Below are positions 55,596-64,000 of a DNA stretch of 64,000 nucleotides, in pieces. A program made the position numbers and the translations under genes. The stretch is taken from contig NZ_NFJF01000001.1 of NCBI RefSeq assembly GCF_002159735.1, positions 434,001-498,000 on the forward strand, written 5' to 3'. Position 1 is the first letter of the stretch. The number at the start of each line of letters is the position of its first letter. Below the pieces are notes generated by a model, which worked only from the letters and a program-made list of their open reading frames with translations, did not search any database and had not been told where the DNA came from. This DNA is from Olsenella sp. An270. GTDB taxonomy: Bacteria > Actinomycetota > Coriobacteriia > Coriobacteriales > Atopobiaceae.

Positions 55596-56843
55596 CTACC
55601 GCTCGCCGACGCTCGCCGGGGCGAGCTCGCGGTGGTGGTCCCTGAGGGCGCCGCGCGGCGCGTGGTAGGAGGGGCACTGCGGGAAGTCCCTCCACTCGAC
55701 GTGCTCGACGAGGTCGTCGACCATGCCGGCGTGGTCGAAGCTCTCCCAGGCGGCGAGCACGTCGTCCATGCGGGCGTGCGTCTCGGGCCTGCGGGGCATG
55801 AAGAGGGTGCAGCAGTCGGGCGCCGTCTGGCACGAGATGTCATAGGTCCCGATCTCGTGGGCGCGCGCGATGATCTCCTGCTTGTCCGAGCCGATGAGCG
55901 GGCGCAGGACGGGCATCGTCACGGCCTCGTTGACCGCGGCGATGTTCTCGAGTGTCTGGGAGGCAACCTGGCCGAGGGACTCGCCGGTCACGAGCGCCTT
56001 GGCGCCCTCGAGCCGGGCGATCCGCTCGGAGACCTGGAGCATGATGCGGCGGTACATGATGATGCGCAGGCTCTGGGGCACGGCGAGGGAGATCTCGCGC
56101 TGCCGCTCCCCGAACGGGACGACGTAGAGGCGGCCGATCGTGCCCGAGGGGGCGAGCGCCCCGACGATGTCCTGGCAGAGCCACTCGCTGGTGTCGGCGG
56201 TCATGGGGCGTCCCGAGAAGTGCACCGGGACGCAGATGGCGCCGCGACGTCCCACCATCCAGGTGGAGACCGGCGAGTCGAAGCCGCTCGAGAGCAGCGT
56301 GACGACCTTGCCGGCCGTGCCGACGGGCAGGCCGCCCACGCCCGGGGCCGAGGAGGCGTAGACGTAGGTGGACCCCTGCACCACGTGGACGACGACGGTG
56401 ACGTCAGGGTGGTGGACGTCGACCTTCTTGTCGGGGAAGGACTCGCAGAGCACCGACCCGACGATCCTGTTCATGTCCAGCGTGTGGACGGCGTAGGTGG
56501 TCGACGAGCGACGGGCGTGCACCTTGAAGCTCGCGAAGTCGCCCGCCTCGCCGAGCGCGCGCACGGCGGCGGAGCAGTACTCGCCCTCGTCGAGCCCGCA
56601 CTTGTAGGCGAGCGAGACGCGCGCCACGCCGGGCACGCGCCTGATCGCAGCGGCGAGCTCGTCGCTCGCGAGCCTGTCCTCGGTCTCCACGACGATGTAG
56701 CCGGAGATGCGGGAGATGGCCGAGACCGGGAAGTCCCGGAGGGCGCGATGCAGGTTGGTGACGAGCTGGTTCTCAAAGGTCGAGCGATTCTTCCCCTTGA
56801 GGCCGATCTCGTGGTAGTGGACGAGGCAGAGTCTCTCGGTCAT
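55596..56843 (-). CDS. thiI: tRNA 4-thiouridine synthase ThiI
   Basis: A 415-residue enzyme that adenylates U8 of tRNA and donates sulfur to it, and also serves thiazole synthesis in some species. An N-terminal ferredoxin-like/THUMP region (about 1-165) is followed by the PP-loop ATPase signature LLSSGFDSPVSTWM (about 183-196) and VTGESLGQVASQTLEN. The C-terminal rhodanese domain of E. coli ThiI is absent, as in Bacillus, so a separate cysteine desulfurase must deliver the sulfur. It ends with a short tail beyond CPSYHAPRG. Confidence 0.95.
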   Translation of the reverse strand: MTERLCLVHYHEIGLKGKNRSTFENQLVTNLHRALRDFPVSAISRISGYIVVETEDRLASDELAAAIRRVPGVARVSLAYKCGLDEGEYCSAAVRALGEAGDFASFKVHARRSSTTYAVHTLDMNRIVGSVLCESFPDKKVDVHHPDVTVVVHVVQGSTYVYASSAPGVGGLPVGTAGKVVTLLSSGFDSPVSTWMVGRRGAICVPVHFSGRPMTADTSEWLCQDIVGALAPSGTIGRLYVVPFGERQREISLAVPQSLRIIMYRRIMLQVSERIARLEGAKALVTGESLGQVASQTLENIAAVNEAVTMPVLRPLIGSDKQEIIARAHEIGTYDISCQTAPDCCTLFMPRRPETHARMDDVLAAWESFDHAGMVDDLVEHVEWRDFPQCPSYHAPRGALRDHHRELAPASVGER

Positions 56844-56851
56844 GCAGCGAC

Positions 56852-57136
56852 CTACAGGGAGATGACGTTGGCGCCCTTGATGTCCTCGTCGAAGTCCTCC
56901 TTGACGAAGCCGAGGGTGCCCTCCTCGATCTCCTGCATGGCAACCGAGACCGGGTCCTTGCCGGAGACGACGGTGGTGATGTCGTCAAAGTCCTGGATGG
57001 CGGTCACGCGCAGGTGCTGGCCGCGAACCATGTTGTTGATGTCGCAGGCGCGCTTCGAGGCGATCGAGCAGAGCAGGAACGGGTTGTTCTCGGTCTTGTC
57101 GAGCAGGTTGTCAATCTCGGGCTTGATCACGGACAT
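56852..57136 (-). CDS. rpoZ: DNA-directed RNA polymerase omega subunit
   Basis: A 94-residue subunit that stabilises the beta' subunit. IKPEIDNLLDKTENNPFLLCS then IASKRACDINNM is the omega signature. The C-terminal acidic part is longer than in E. coli. The start lies inside the last codons of gmk (26-base overlap), the classic gmk-rpoZ pair. Confidence 0.92.
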   Translation of the reverse strand: MSVIKPEIDNLLDKTENNPFLLCSIASKRACDINNMVRGQHLRVTAIQDFDDITTVVSGKDPVSVAMQEIEEGTLGFVKEDFDEDIKGANVISL

Positions 57137-57716
57137 CTTGTGAGGGACCTCCGTCCATCTCGTACGTGTGTATCACTTCTTGCAGCTCGGAGCAGGCGCG
57201 CTCGAGGTCGTCGTTGACGATGCGCACGTCGTACTCCGCGGCGCGCTCCATCTCGGACCGGGCGTTCTCGAGGCGCAGGCTCACCTGCTCCTCGCTCTCG
57301 GTGCCGCGGCCGCGCAGCCTCCGCTCGAGCTCGGCCATGCTGGGGGGCTCGACGAACACGAGGACCGCGTCGGGCATGACGGAGCGGACGGCGAGGCCGC
57401 CCTGGACGTCGATCTCCAGGACGACGGACTCCCCGCCCGCGAGGACGCGCTCGACCTCGCTGCGAAGGGTCCCGTAGCGATGGGCGTGGACCCACGCCCA
57501 CTCCAGGAACTCCCCCGCCGCGAGGCGACGGTCGAACTCGGCGTCGTCCATGAAGTGGTAGGAGACGCCGTCCTTCTCACCTTCGCGAGGCTCCCTCGTC
57601 GTCGCAGAGACCGTCAGCCCCAGGCAGGACACCCGCTCGCGCAGAAGCGAGACGAGCGTGCCCTTGCCTACGCCTGACGGTCCGGAGACTACGAAGACTC
57701 GAGCTCTTCTGGCCAA
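57111..57716 (-). CDS. gmk: Guanylate kinase
   Basis: A 201-residue enzyme that phosphorylates GMP and dGMP. P-loop VSGPSGVGKGTLV is at about 9-21; TTREPREGEKDGVSYHF is the GMP-binding segment; LEIDVQGG follows. The frame is open through the upstream gene, but the likely start is TTG 57716, two bases after the mihF stop. No other start codon lies between that stop and the P-loop, and no strong ribosome site is visible, so coupling to mihF translation is probable. Confidence 0.95.
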   Translation of the reverse strand: MARRARVFVVSGPSGVGKGTLVSLLRERVSCLGLTVSATTREPREGEKDGVSYHFMDDAEFDRRLAAGEFLEWAWVHAHRYGTLRSEVERVLAGGESVVLEIDVQGGLAVRSVMPDAVLVFVEPPSMAELERRLRGRGTESEEQVSLRLENARSEMERAAEYDVRIVNDDLERACSELQEVIHTYEMDGGPSQDVRDQARD

Positions 57717-57718
57717 CT

Positions 57719-58027
57719 CTACTTGGTGAGGGCCTCGACGAGCTGCTCGCGCTGACGGGCGCCCAGGCCCTTGACGCGACGGGATGCGGAGATGCCCAGC
57801 TCGTCCATGATCTTGGCGGCCTTGGCCTTGCCATAGCCGGGAAGGGACTCGATGAGGGTGGAGACCTTCATGCGGCTGGCGATGGGGTCGTCGGACTCGA
57901 GGACGGACTCGAGGGAGACCTTGCCGCTCTTGATCTTCTCGCGCAGCTCGGCGCGCTCGTGACGGGCCTTGGCGGCCTTCTCGAGGGCGGCCTTGCGCTG
58001 CTCGTCGGTAAGCTGAGGTAGAGCCAT
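57719..58027 (-). CDS. mihF: Actinobacterial integration host factor MihF
   Basis: A 102-residue nucleoid protein starting at ATG 58027 behind TTGGAGGATC. An N-terminal charged helix (LTDEQRKAALEKAAKARHERA) is followed by a helix-two-turn-helix domain with LIESLPGYGKAKAAKIMDEL and SRRVKGLGARQREQL. This family, unrelated to E. coli IHF, is restricted to Actinobacteria and is typically next to gmk and rpoZ. It is one of the best taxonomic markers in the window. The 161-base gap to pyrF holds a weak stem GTAGAC/GTCTAC over the pyrF stop. Confidence 0.95.
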   Translation of the reverse strand: MALPQLTDEQRKAALEKAAKARHERAELREKIKSGKVSLESVLESDDPIASRMKVSTLIESLPGYGKAKAAKIMDELGISASRRVKGLGARQREQLVEALTK

Positions 58028-58188
58028 GTGATCCTCCAAACATCGTTAAATCCCATGAGCCGGGGGGCTTCCCCGTCGGCTCGCTAACCTAGTTTGCGCG
58101 TTGAGCGGCGGTTTTGCAATACCTCTTCACCAAAGGTGCAGGTCGGAGGCGACCCGCATACAAAACGCGCAGGTAGACATAAGAAAGT

Positions 58189-58911
58189 CTACGCCATGAG
58201 CTCGCCACAGATGGCGTCGAATGCGGCGAGAGGGTCGTCCGCGCCCGTGATGGGACGGCCGACGACCAGCTTGGAAGCGCCGGCGGCGATGGCGGCGGCG
58301 GGCGTGGCGATGCGCTTCTGGTCGCCCACCTCGGCGCCCGCGGGGCGCACGCCCGGGGTGACGATCAGGGCGTCAGGGCCGAGAAGGGCGCGCATCTCGG
58401 CGGCCTCCTGCGGCGAGCAGACGATGCCGTCGGCGCCGGAGCCGTACGCGAGGCTCGCGAGTCGGGCGACCTCCTCGGCGACCGGCGACTCCACACCGAT
58501 CTCGGCGAGGGCGGCCTGGTCCATGCTCGTGAGGACCGAGATGGCCACGAGGCGCGTGCGGTCGCCGCCGCGCTGCTCGGCGGCCTCCTCGGCGCCCTTG
58601 CGCGCCGCGGCGATCATCGCCGAGGAGCCCAGTCCGTGGATGGAGAGGATGTCGGCGCCGGTGAGCGACGCCGCGCGGACGGCACCCTGCACCTGGAACG
58701 GGATGTCGTGGACCTTGAGGTCGAGAAAGACGCGCAGGCCGCGCTCGCGCATGGCGTCGACGATGGCGGGGCCCTCGGCGTAGAAGAGGGTCATGCCCAC
58801 CTTCACCCACGTGGCCTTGCCGGCGAGCATGTCCGCCAGCTCGAAGGCTCGCTCCCTGGAGCAGTCCAGCGCGATGATGATCTTGTCGCTTGCCTCTTCG
58901 TACGTCAGCAT
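58189..58911 (-). CDS. pyrF: Orotidine 5'-phosphate decarboxylase
   Basis: A 240-residue TIM-barrel enzyme that makes UMP. IIIALDCSRERAFELADML opens the barrel, and VFLDLKVHDIPFQV carries the catalytic Asp-Lys-Asp cluster (DLKVHD); GADGIVCSPQEA and ALIVTPGVRPAG are late phosphate-binding blocks. It is the last gene of the pyr operon, and its start overlaps pyrD by seven bases. Confidence 0.97.
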   Translation of the reverse strand: MLTYEEASDKIIIALDCSRERAFELADMLAGKATWVKVGMTLFYAEGPAIVDAMRERGLRVFLDLKVHDIPFQVQGAVRAASLTGADILSIHGLGSSAMIAAARKGAEEAAEQRGGDRTRLVAISVLTSMDQAALAEIGVESPVAEEVARLASLAYGSGADGIVCSPQEAAEMRALLGPDALIVTPGVRPAGAEVGDQKRIATPAAAIAAGASKLVVGRPITGADDPLAAFDAICGELMA

Positions 58912-59834
58912 TCGAAGGCTCCAATCAGCTCGTTGATGTCTGCGACGCCCTGCTCGGCCGCCCAGGAGGCGAGGCCGTCCACGATGTCAGACGCGCAGGT
59001 CGGGTCATAGAAGCTCGCGGTCCCCACCGTGACCGAGGTGGCGCCGGCGAGGATCATCTCGGCGGCGTCGCGCCAGCTCGCGATGCCGCCCATGCCGTTG
59101 ATGGGGATCTTGACGGCCTGGGCCGCCTCCCAGACCATGCGCACGGCGATGGCGTGGATGGCGGGGCCGGACACGCCGCCCGTAGGCTTGGAGAGGCGGC
59201 TTTTGCGAGTGCGCACGTCGATGGACATGCCGTTGATCGTGTTGATGAGCGAGAGGGCGTCGGCCCCCTCGGCCTCGCAGGCGCGCGCGATCTCGGGCAC
59301 GCGGACGGGGGCCATCTTCACGAGGAGCGGACGGTGGACGCGCGGGCGCACCGCGCGGACGACCTCGGAGGCGCTCTCGGGCGTGCCGCCCACCAGCGCG
59401 CCGCCGCGGGCGATGTTGGGGCAGGAGATGTTCATCTCGACGCCGCTGGCCCACGGGCAGAGCTCCTCGATGAGCTCGACGGCGGCCACGTACTCCTCGA
59501 CGGAGTGCCCGGCCGCCTGCACGATCACGCGGCAGCCGCGCCCCTCGAGCCCGGCAAGGTACTCACCGTAGCTCTCGACCATCCCGCGCACGCCCGGGTT
59601 GGCCAGACCCACGGTGTTCATCATGCCGCTCGGCACCTCGCACATGCGCGGCGCGGGGTTGCCGTCCCAGGGCTCGGCCGAACATCCCTTGAGCGTGATC
59701 GCACCCAGGCGCGAGACGTCGAAGAAGTCCTCGAAGACCGAGCCAAAGGCGAAGGTGCCCGAAGCGGTGTTGACGGGGTTCTGCATTCTCACGCCGCCGA
59801 GGTCGACGGCCATGCTCACGTTCTTCTCGCCCAT
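58905..59834 (-). CDS. pyrD: Dihydroorotate dehydrogenase B, catalytic subunit
   Basis: A 309-residue FMN enzyme of class 1B. GGVRMQNPVNTASGTFAFG, ITLKGCSAEPWDGNPAPRM, NISCPNIARGG (with the catalytic cysteine) and GMGGIASWRDAAEMILAGA are the family blocks. It pairs with PyrK, which connects it to NAD. ATG 59834 shares its A with the pyrK stop (TGATG); GTG 59837 is an alternative start. Confidence 0.97.
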   Translation of the reverse strand: MGEKNVSMAVDLGGVRMQNPVNTASGTFAFGSVFEDFFDVSRLGAITLKGCSAEPWDGNPAPRMCEVPSGMMNTVGLANPGVRGMVESYGEYLAGLEGRGCRVIVQAAGHSVEEYVAAVELIEELCPWASGVEMNISCPNIARGGALVGGTPESASEVVRAVRPRVHRPLLVKMAPVRVPEIARACEAEGADALSLINTINGMSIDVRTRKSRLSKPTGGVSGPAIHAIAVRMVWEAAQAVKIPINGMGGIASWRDAAEMILAGATSVTVGTASFYDPTCASDIVDGLASWAAEQGVADINELIGAFEC

Positions 59835-60625
59835 CACCAGGCCACCTCCTCCGCGTCGAAGACGGGGCCGTCCTTGCAGCAGGACTTGTAGGTGCCGTCG
59901 ACCATGGCCACGTTGCAGGTGCCGCACGCGCCAAAGCCGCAGCACATCATGCGCTCCATGGAGACCATGCAGGCGACGCCGACCTCGTGGCAGAGGCGGG
60001 CGACGCCGGCCATCATGACCTCGGGGCCGCAGGTGTAGACGACGTCGTAGTTGTTGGCGGCGAGAAGGTCGGCGAGGGCGTCGGTGGTGAAGCCGGCACG
60101 CCCGGCGGTCCCGTCGTCGGTGGTCACGGACACGACGCCGGCGCCGAGGCCCTCGAGCACGTCCGTGCCCCAGAGCCTGCCGGCGGTCTGCGCGCCCACG
60201 ACGGCGTCGAAGGCCACGCCCGCGCCCGCCAGCATGCGGGCGCACGCGACGATGGGGGTGATGCCCACGCCGCCGGCCACGACGCAGGCGCGGCGGGCAC
60301 CGTCGACGAGGGGCCAGGGGTTGCCGCAGGGGCCAACGGCGGTCGAGGTCTCCCTCGCCGCCATGGCGGCGAGGCGGCGCGTGCCGTCACCGACGACCGC
60401 GTACACGATCTCGACGGTGCCGGCCGCGGCGTCGGCGCAGCTGAAGGACAGCGGGACGCGCAGGATCTGGCTCGCGTCGCCGGGGACGGAGACGTTCACG
60501 AACTGGCCGGGCTTGATCGCGGAAGCGAGCTCGGGCGCGGAGAGGACGATGCGCATGAGACCGTCGGCGGCCGGCTCGTTCGAGACGACCTCGAACTCGT
60601 GGACGCCCAGGCCGGACGCGCTCAT
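59834..60625 (-). CDS. pyrK: Dihydroorotate dehydrogenase B, electron transfer subunit
   Basis: A 263-residue ferredoxin-reductase-like flavoprotein. FAD and NAD domains (GQFVNVSVPG, VVAGGVGITPIVA, YTCGPEVMM) are followed by a [2Fe-2S] cluster motif with cysteines in MCCGFGACGTCNVA and SCCKDG. It passes electrons from PyrD to NAD+. ATG 60625 overlaps the pyrC stop (ATGA). The upstream frame is open but lies inside pyrC. Confidence 0.96.
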   Translation of the reverse strand: MSASGLGVHEFEVVSNEPAADGLMRIVLSAPELASAIKPGQFVNVSVPGDASQILRVPLSFSCADAAAGTVEIVYAVVGDGTRRLAAMAARETSTAVGPCGNPWPLVDGARRACVVAGGVGITPIVACARMLAGAGVAFDAVVGAQTAGRLWGTDVLEGLGAGVVSVTTDDGTAGRAGFTTDALADLLAANNYDVVYTCGPEVMMAGVARLCHEVGVACMVSMERMMCCGFGACGTCNVAMVDGTYKSCCKDGPVFDAEEVAW

Positions 60626-61935
60626 CGGAAGCCCCTCCTGACCGGGGTGAGCTCGCCGTCGGTGAGGGTGCGACGGCCGGCGACGAAGACGTCGGAGGCG
60701 CACCCAGTGAGGGTCTGGCCCAGCCACGCGGAGTTCTTGGAGCGGCTCTGGAGCCAGTCCTCGGTGACCGTGACCTCGGCGGAGGGGTCGATCAGCGTGA
60801 GGTCGGCGGTGCTGCCCTCCTCGACGCGGATCTCCGGGAGGCGCAGGCAGCGGCGCGGGTTCACGGCCATGACCTCGACGAGGCGCGACCAGCTCATCTT
60901 GCCCGGCAGCACGAGGTTGGTGAGCATGAGCGGCAGCGACGTCTCGAGGCCCACGATGCCGAAGAAGGCGATCTCCCACTCGCAGTCCTTCTCGTGCGGG
61001 GCGTGCGGCGCGTGGTCGGTGACGACGCAGTCGATCGAGCCGTCGAGGATGCCCTCGCGGAGTGCCGCCGCATCGGAGGCGGTGCGCAGCGGCGGGTTCA
61101 TCTTGAGGTTGGTGTCGTAGGCGTCGGTGATGTCGTCCTCGCAGAGGAACAGGTGGTGCGGCGTGACCTCGCAGGTGACCGGCAGGCCCTCGGCCTTGGC
61201 GGCGCGCACGAGCTCGAGGCCCTTCTCGGTGGAGATGTGGGCGATGTGGAGGCTGCAGCCGGTCATGCGGCAGAGCTCGATGTCGCGGTAGATCTCCAGC
61301 TCCTCGCCCAGCGCCGGCCAGCCGAACATGCCGAGGCGCGTGGAGGCGCAGCCCTCGTTGATGACGCCGTGCGTGGTGAGCGACTCGATCTCGCAGTGCG
61401 CGGAGACGACCTTGTCGAACTGGCTCACGTACTCCATGCAGGTGCGCATCATGCCGGCGCTCTGGACGCCGTGGCCGTCGTCGGAGAACGCGACGGCGCC
61501 CTCCATGACCATGTCACCGATCTCGGCGAGCGTCTGGCCCTTCTCGCCCGCCGTGAGCGCGCCGATGGGACGCACGTGGCAGAAGCCGGCGTGGCGGGCG
61601 CGGTCGATCTGGTAGCGGACCTCGGCGCCGGTGTCGGTCACGGGGTCGGTGTTGGGCATCGTGGCGACGTCGGTGAAGCCGCCGTGGGTCGCGGCGCGCG
61701 CGCCGGACTCGATGGTCTCCTTGTACTCGAAGCCGGGATCGCGGAAGTGCACGTGCATGTCCACGAGGCCGGGCACGAGGTACTTGCCGGCGGCGTCGAT
61801 GACCACGGCCCCGTCGGGGGCGGCGAGGTCCTCCCCCACCGCCGCGATCTTCTCGCCGTCGATAAGAACGTCACGGACGTCGTCGAGGCCCACCTGGGGG
61901 TCGACGACGTGGGCACCCTTAAGCAGATACGCCAT
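60622..61935 (-). CDS. pyrC: Dihydroorotase
   Basis: A 437-residue class I amidohydrolase that cyclises carbamoyl aspartate. VDMHVHFRDPGFEYKET holds the first metal histidines; CEVTPHHLFLCEDD, HIAHISTEKG and VVTDHAPHAPHEK carry the rest. The start overlaps the end of pyrB by 17 bases. Long enough and with all metal ligands, it should be an active enzyme, unlike the inactive PyrC-like proteins of some operons. Confidence 0.96.
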   Translation of the reverse strand: MAYLLKGAHVVDPQVGLDDVRDVLIDGEKIAAVGEDLAAPDGAVVIDAAGKYLVPGLVDMHVHFRDPGFEYKETIESGARAATHGGFTDVATMPNTDPVTDTGAEVRYQIDRARHAGFCHVRPIGALTAGEKGQTLAEIGDMVMEGAVAFSDDGHGVQSAGMMRTCMEYVSQFDKVVSAHCEIESLTTHGVINEGCASTRLGMFGWPALGEELEIYRDIELCRMTGCSLHIAHISTEKGLELVRAAKAEGLPVTCEVTPHHLFLCEDDITDAYDTNLKMNPPLRTASDAAALREGILDGSIDCVVTDHAPHAPHEKDCEWEIAFFGIVGLETSLPLMLTNLVLPGKMSWSRLVEVMAVNPRRCLRLPEIRVEEGSTADLTLIDPSAEVTVTEDWLQSRSKNSAWLGQTLTGCASDVFVAGRRTLTDGELTPVRRGFR

Positions 61936-62854
61936 TGTTCTCTCCTCCCAGAAGCAGGTACATCTCGGCCATACGCGTGAGGACGCCGGCGTTGACCTGG
62001 TCGAGGATGCGCGAGCGCGCGCAGTCGGCCACGTCGGCGTTGATCTCCATGCCGCGGTTCATGGGGCCGGGGTGGCAGATGATGGCCTCGGGCTTCATCT
62101 TGCCCACGCGCTCCATGTCCAGGCCCCAGAGGCGGTTGTACTCGCGACGGGACGGGATGGCCGCGCCCTCCATGCGCTCGAGCTGGACGCGGAGCATGTA
62201 GACGACGTCCATCTCGGGGATCACGGCGTCGAGGTCGGCGGTCTGGGGCACGCCGTAGTAGTCGGGGTCGTCGACCTGGAACGTGGGCGGGCCCACGAGG
62301 GTGACGTCGGCGCCCATGGTCTTGAGCGCGGGCACCAGGCTGCCGCAGACGCGGCTGTGGCTGAGGTCGCCCACGATGGCGACCTTGAGTCCGTCGAGGT
62401 GGCCGAAGTTCTCGCGGATGGTGTAGAGGTCCAGCATCGCCTGCGTGGGGTGCTGGTGCTTGCCGTCGCCGGCGTTGATGACGATGGCGTCGGTGTGCTC
62501 GGTGATCTTCTGCGGCGTGCCGGCGAGCTTGGCGCGGCAGATGAACATGTCGACGTTCATGGCGTCGATCGTCTCGATGGTGTCGGCGAGGCTCTCGCCC
62601 TTGACGACCGAGCTCGTGGCTCCGCCCATCGAGAGGGAGTCGGCCGAGAGGCGCTTCTCGGCGAGCTCGAAGGAGCTCTTGGTGCGCGTCGACGGCTCGA
62701 GGAAGAGATTGACGATCGTGCGGCCCCTCAGCGCCGGGACCTTCTTGATCGCGCGCTTGTTGACCTCGGAGAACGAGCGGGCCGTGTCGAGGATCTGCGT
62801 GATGTCGTCAGCGGTCAGGCTCGTCGTGTCGATCAGGTGTTTGACGGACAGCAT
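61919..62854 (-). CDS. pyrB: Aspartate carbamoyltransferase catalytic subunit
   Basis: A 311-residue transcarbamoylase, the first committed step of pyrimidine synthesis. The carbamoyl-phosphate loop FLEPSTRTKSSFE (about 52-64), GESLADTIETID, and GDGKHQHPTQAMLDLYTI are diagnostic. No pyrI regulatory gene follows, so regulation is probably through PyrR only. Confidence 0.97.
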   Translation of the reverse strand: MLSVKHLIDTTSLTADDITQILDTARSFSEVNKRAIKKVPALRGRTIVNLFLEPSTRTKSSFELAEKRLSADSLSMGGATSSVVKGESLADTIETIDAMNVDMFICRAKLAGTPQKITEHTDAIVINAGDGKHQHPTQAMLDLYTIRENFGHLDGLKVAIVGDLSHSRVCGSLVPALKTMGADVTLVGPPTFQVDDPDYYGVPQTADLDAVIPEMDVVYMLRVQLERMEGAAIPSRREYNRLWGLDMERVGKMKPEAIICHPGPMNRGMEINADVADCARSRILDQVNAGVLTRMAEMYLLLGGENNGVSA

Positions 62855-62873
62855 GGGTTGGCACCTCCTGGTT

Positions 62874-63425
<552 letters not shown>

Positions 63426-63442
63426 GGGACTCCCTTCGCAAG

Positions 63443-63532
63443 AAAAAGACGCCCTGCCGTGCGGCGCGAGCGTCAAGAAGGGTGTATGGGAGCGTCCCGA
63501 GGGACCTGACCTTGCTGGCGTCTCGCACCGGC
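63443..63532 (-). promoter_or_regulatory. pyrR leader: Putative PyrR-controlled attenuator of the pyr operon
   Basis: On the minus strand three elements follow in order. An antiterminator-like segment (63517-63532, GCCGGTGCGAGACGCC) comes first, then a GTCCC/GGGAC hairpin (63494-63505). Last is a terminator stem (63448-63459 with 63462-63474) followed by a run of Ts (63443-63447) just before the pyrR ribosome site. The first segment can pair with the 5' arm of the terminator. The middle hairpin is at the expected PyrR-binding place, but its loop does not match the Bacillus consensus well. Confidence 0.55.
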
Positions 63533-63548
63533 TTAAAGAATCCCCCTC

Positions 63549-63577
63549 ACTGTACGTCAGAGTGCGCCCGTTCGCAA
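63549..63577 (-). promoter_or_regulatory. Promoter of the pyr operon
   Basis: On the minus strand TTGCGA (63572-63577) and TACAGT (63549-63554) are separated by 17 bases. This gives a leader of roughly 115 bases, which contains the attenuator. Confidence 0.55.
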
Positions 63578-63608
63578 GGGTCACGCGGCGGACGAGCGTC
63601 CTTCTCGC

Positions 63609-64000
63609 CTAGGCGAACTGCGCGCGGTAGGCGGCGCAGACCTCCTCGACGGGGCCGTCCATGCGCTGGACGCCCTTCTCGATCCACACGGCCCGCTGGC
63701 AGATGCGCTCGACCTGCTCCATGGAGTGCGAGACGAAGAGCACCGTGACGTTCCCCGACTTGATGAAGTGCTGGATGCGCTCCTCGCACTTCTGCTGGAA
63801 GAAGACGTCGCCCACCGAGAGCGTCTCGTCGACGATGAGGACGTCGGGCTCGGTGACCGTGGCGATCGCGAAGGCGATGCGCGCGACCATGCCCGAGGAG
63901 TAGTTCTTGAGCGGCATGTCCATGAAGTTCTGGAGCTCGGCGAAGTCGATGATCTCCTGGAGGTGCTCGTCGATGAACTGGCGGGTGTAGCCGAGCAGCG
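63609..64000 (-). CDS. Polysaccharide/teichoic-acid export ABC transporter ATP-binding protein (partial)
   Basis: The C-terminal 130 residues of an ABC ATPase whose 5' part lies beyond the right edge. The signature motif is NYSSGMVARIAFA, Walker B is VLIVDETLSVGD, and the switch histidine is in VSHSMEQVERIC. LSVGDVFFQQKCEERIQHF is characteristic of the Wzt/TagH/RfbE group, which exports O-antigen-like glycans or wall teichoic acid. The gene ends with RAQFA 24 bases before the start-proximal pyr leader region, in the same direction as the pyr genes. The permease is expected outside the window. Confidence 0.85.
   Translation of the reverse strand, partial: LLGYTRQFIDEHLQEIIDFAELQNFMDMPLKNYSSGMVARIAFAIATVTEPDVLIVDETLSVGDVFFQQKCEERIQHFIKSGNVTVLFVSHSMEQVERICQRAVWIEKGVQRMDGPVEEVCAAYRAQFA

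Overview
This is a GC-rich, gene-dense bacterial chromosome segment. The gene set suggests Actinobacteria, class Coriobacteriia, probably an Olsenella/Atopobiaceae-type organism. It has an actinobacterial-type integration host factor next to gmk and rpoZ, and a GarA-like FHA gene followed by an FtsR-like MerR gene. It also has Bacillus-like gene order: ftsK, rodZ-like, rimO, pgsA, cinA, recA, rny, spoVS, miaB, and dnaJ, mtaB, phoH, ybeY, dgkA, era, recO. The genus is an inference; no rRNA gene is present. I saw no tRNA gene, CRISPR array or standard insertion sequence.

Layout. 1-8227 (+): end of a serA-like gene, an M20 peptidase, a CDP-alcohol phosphatidyltransferase with a GcvT-like partner, RidA, FHA and MerR proteins, apt, an NlpC/P60 wall hydrolase and a ClC channel. 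8470-13160 (-): trxB, two nucleobase permeases, dut and nrdR. 13251-15311: a divergent SOS module of a LysM protein (YneA-like position) and lexA, with LexA boxes and promoters visible, followed by a DUF1624 membrane protein. 15308-32920 (-): hflX, miaA, miaB, spoVS, a GHKL ATPase, rny, recX, recA (with a perfect LexA box), cinA, pgsA, rimO, yajQ, a rodZ-like gene, ftsK and rnj. 34627-49677 (-): pnp, rpsO, recO, era, dgkA, ybeY, phoH, mtaB, dnaJ, a membrane-anchored DnaJ, dCMP deaminase, hemW, dusB and lepA. rpsT (+) follows, then holA, comEC, comEA, thiI, rpoZ, gmk and mihF (-). The window ends with the pyrimidine operon pyrR-B-C-K-D-F (-), behind a promoter and a putative PyrR attenuator, and part of a polysaccharide-export ABC ATPase.

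The most unusual feature is a family of three related loci laid over this housekeeping background. Two paralogous genes (33235-34380 and 50207-51343) encode ~380-residue proteins. They look like an AbiEi-like N-terminal region joined to a DUF559/PD-(D/E)XK-like C-terminal region. Each gene is bracketed by two copies of a 75-bp repeat: 15-bp inverted arms around a core of exactly 45 bp. The repeat lies in the same orientation relative to the gene in all four cases. A fifth, solo copy (41102-41178) lies upstream of phoH. Arm sequences are locus-specific, which suggests that each protein and its repeats evolved together. I propose this as a candidate undescribed repeat-gene-repeat element; its function and mobility are unproven.

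Other intergenic structure: a 28-bp perfect palindrome plus a second copy of its core upstream of hemW, paired palindromes between the ClC and trxB genes, a 17-bp tandem triplicate upstream of phoH, and a four-hairpin rpsO-pnp spacer.
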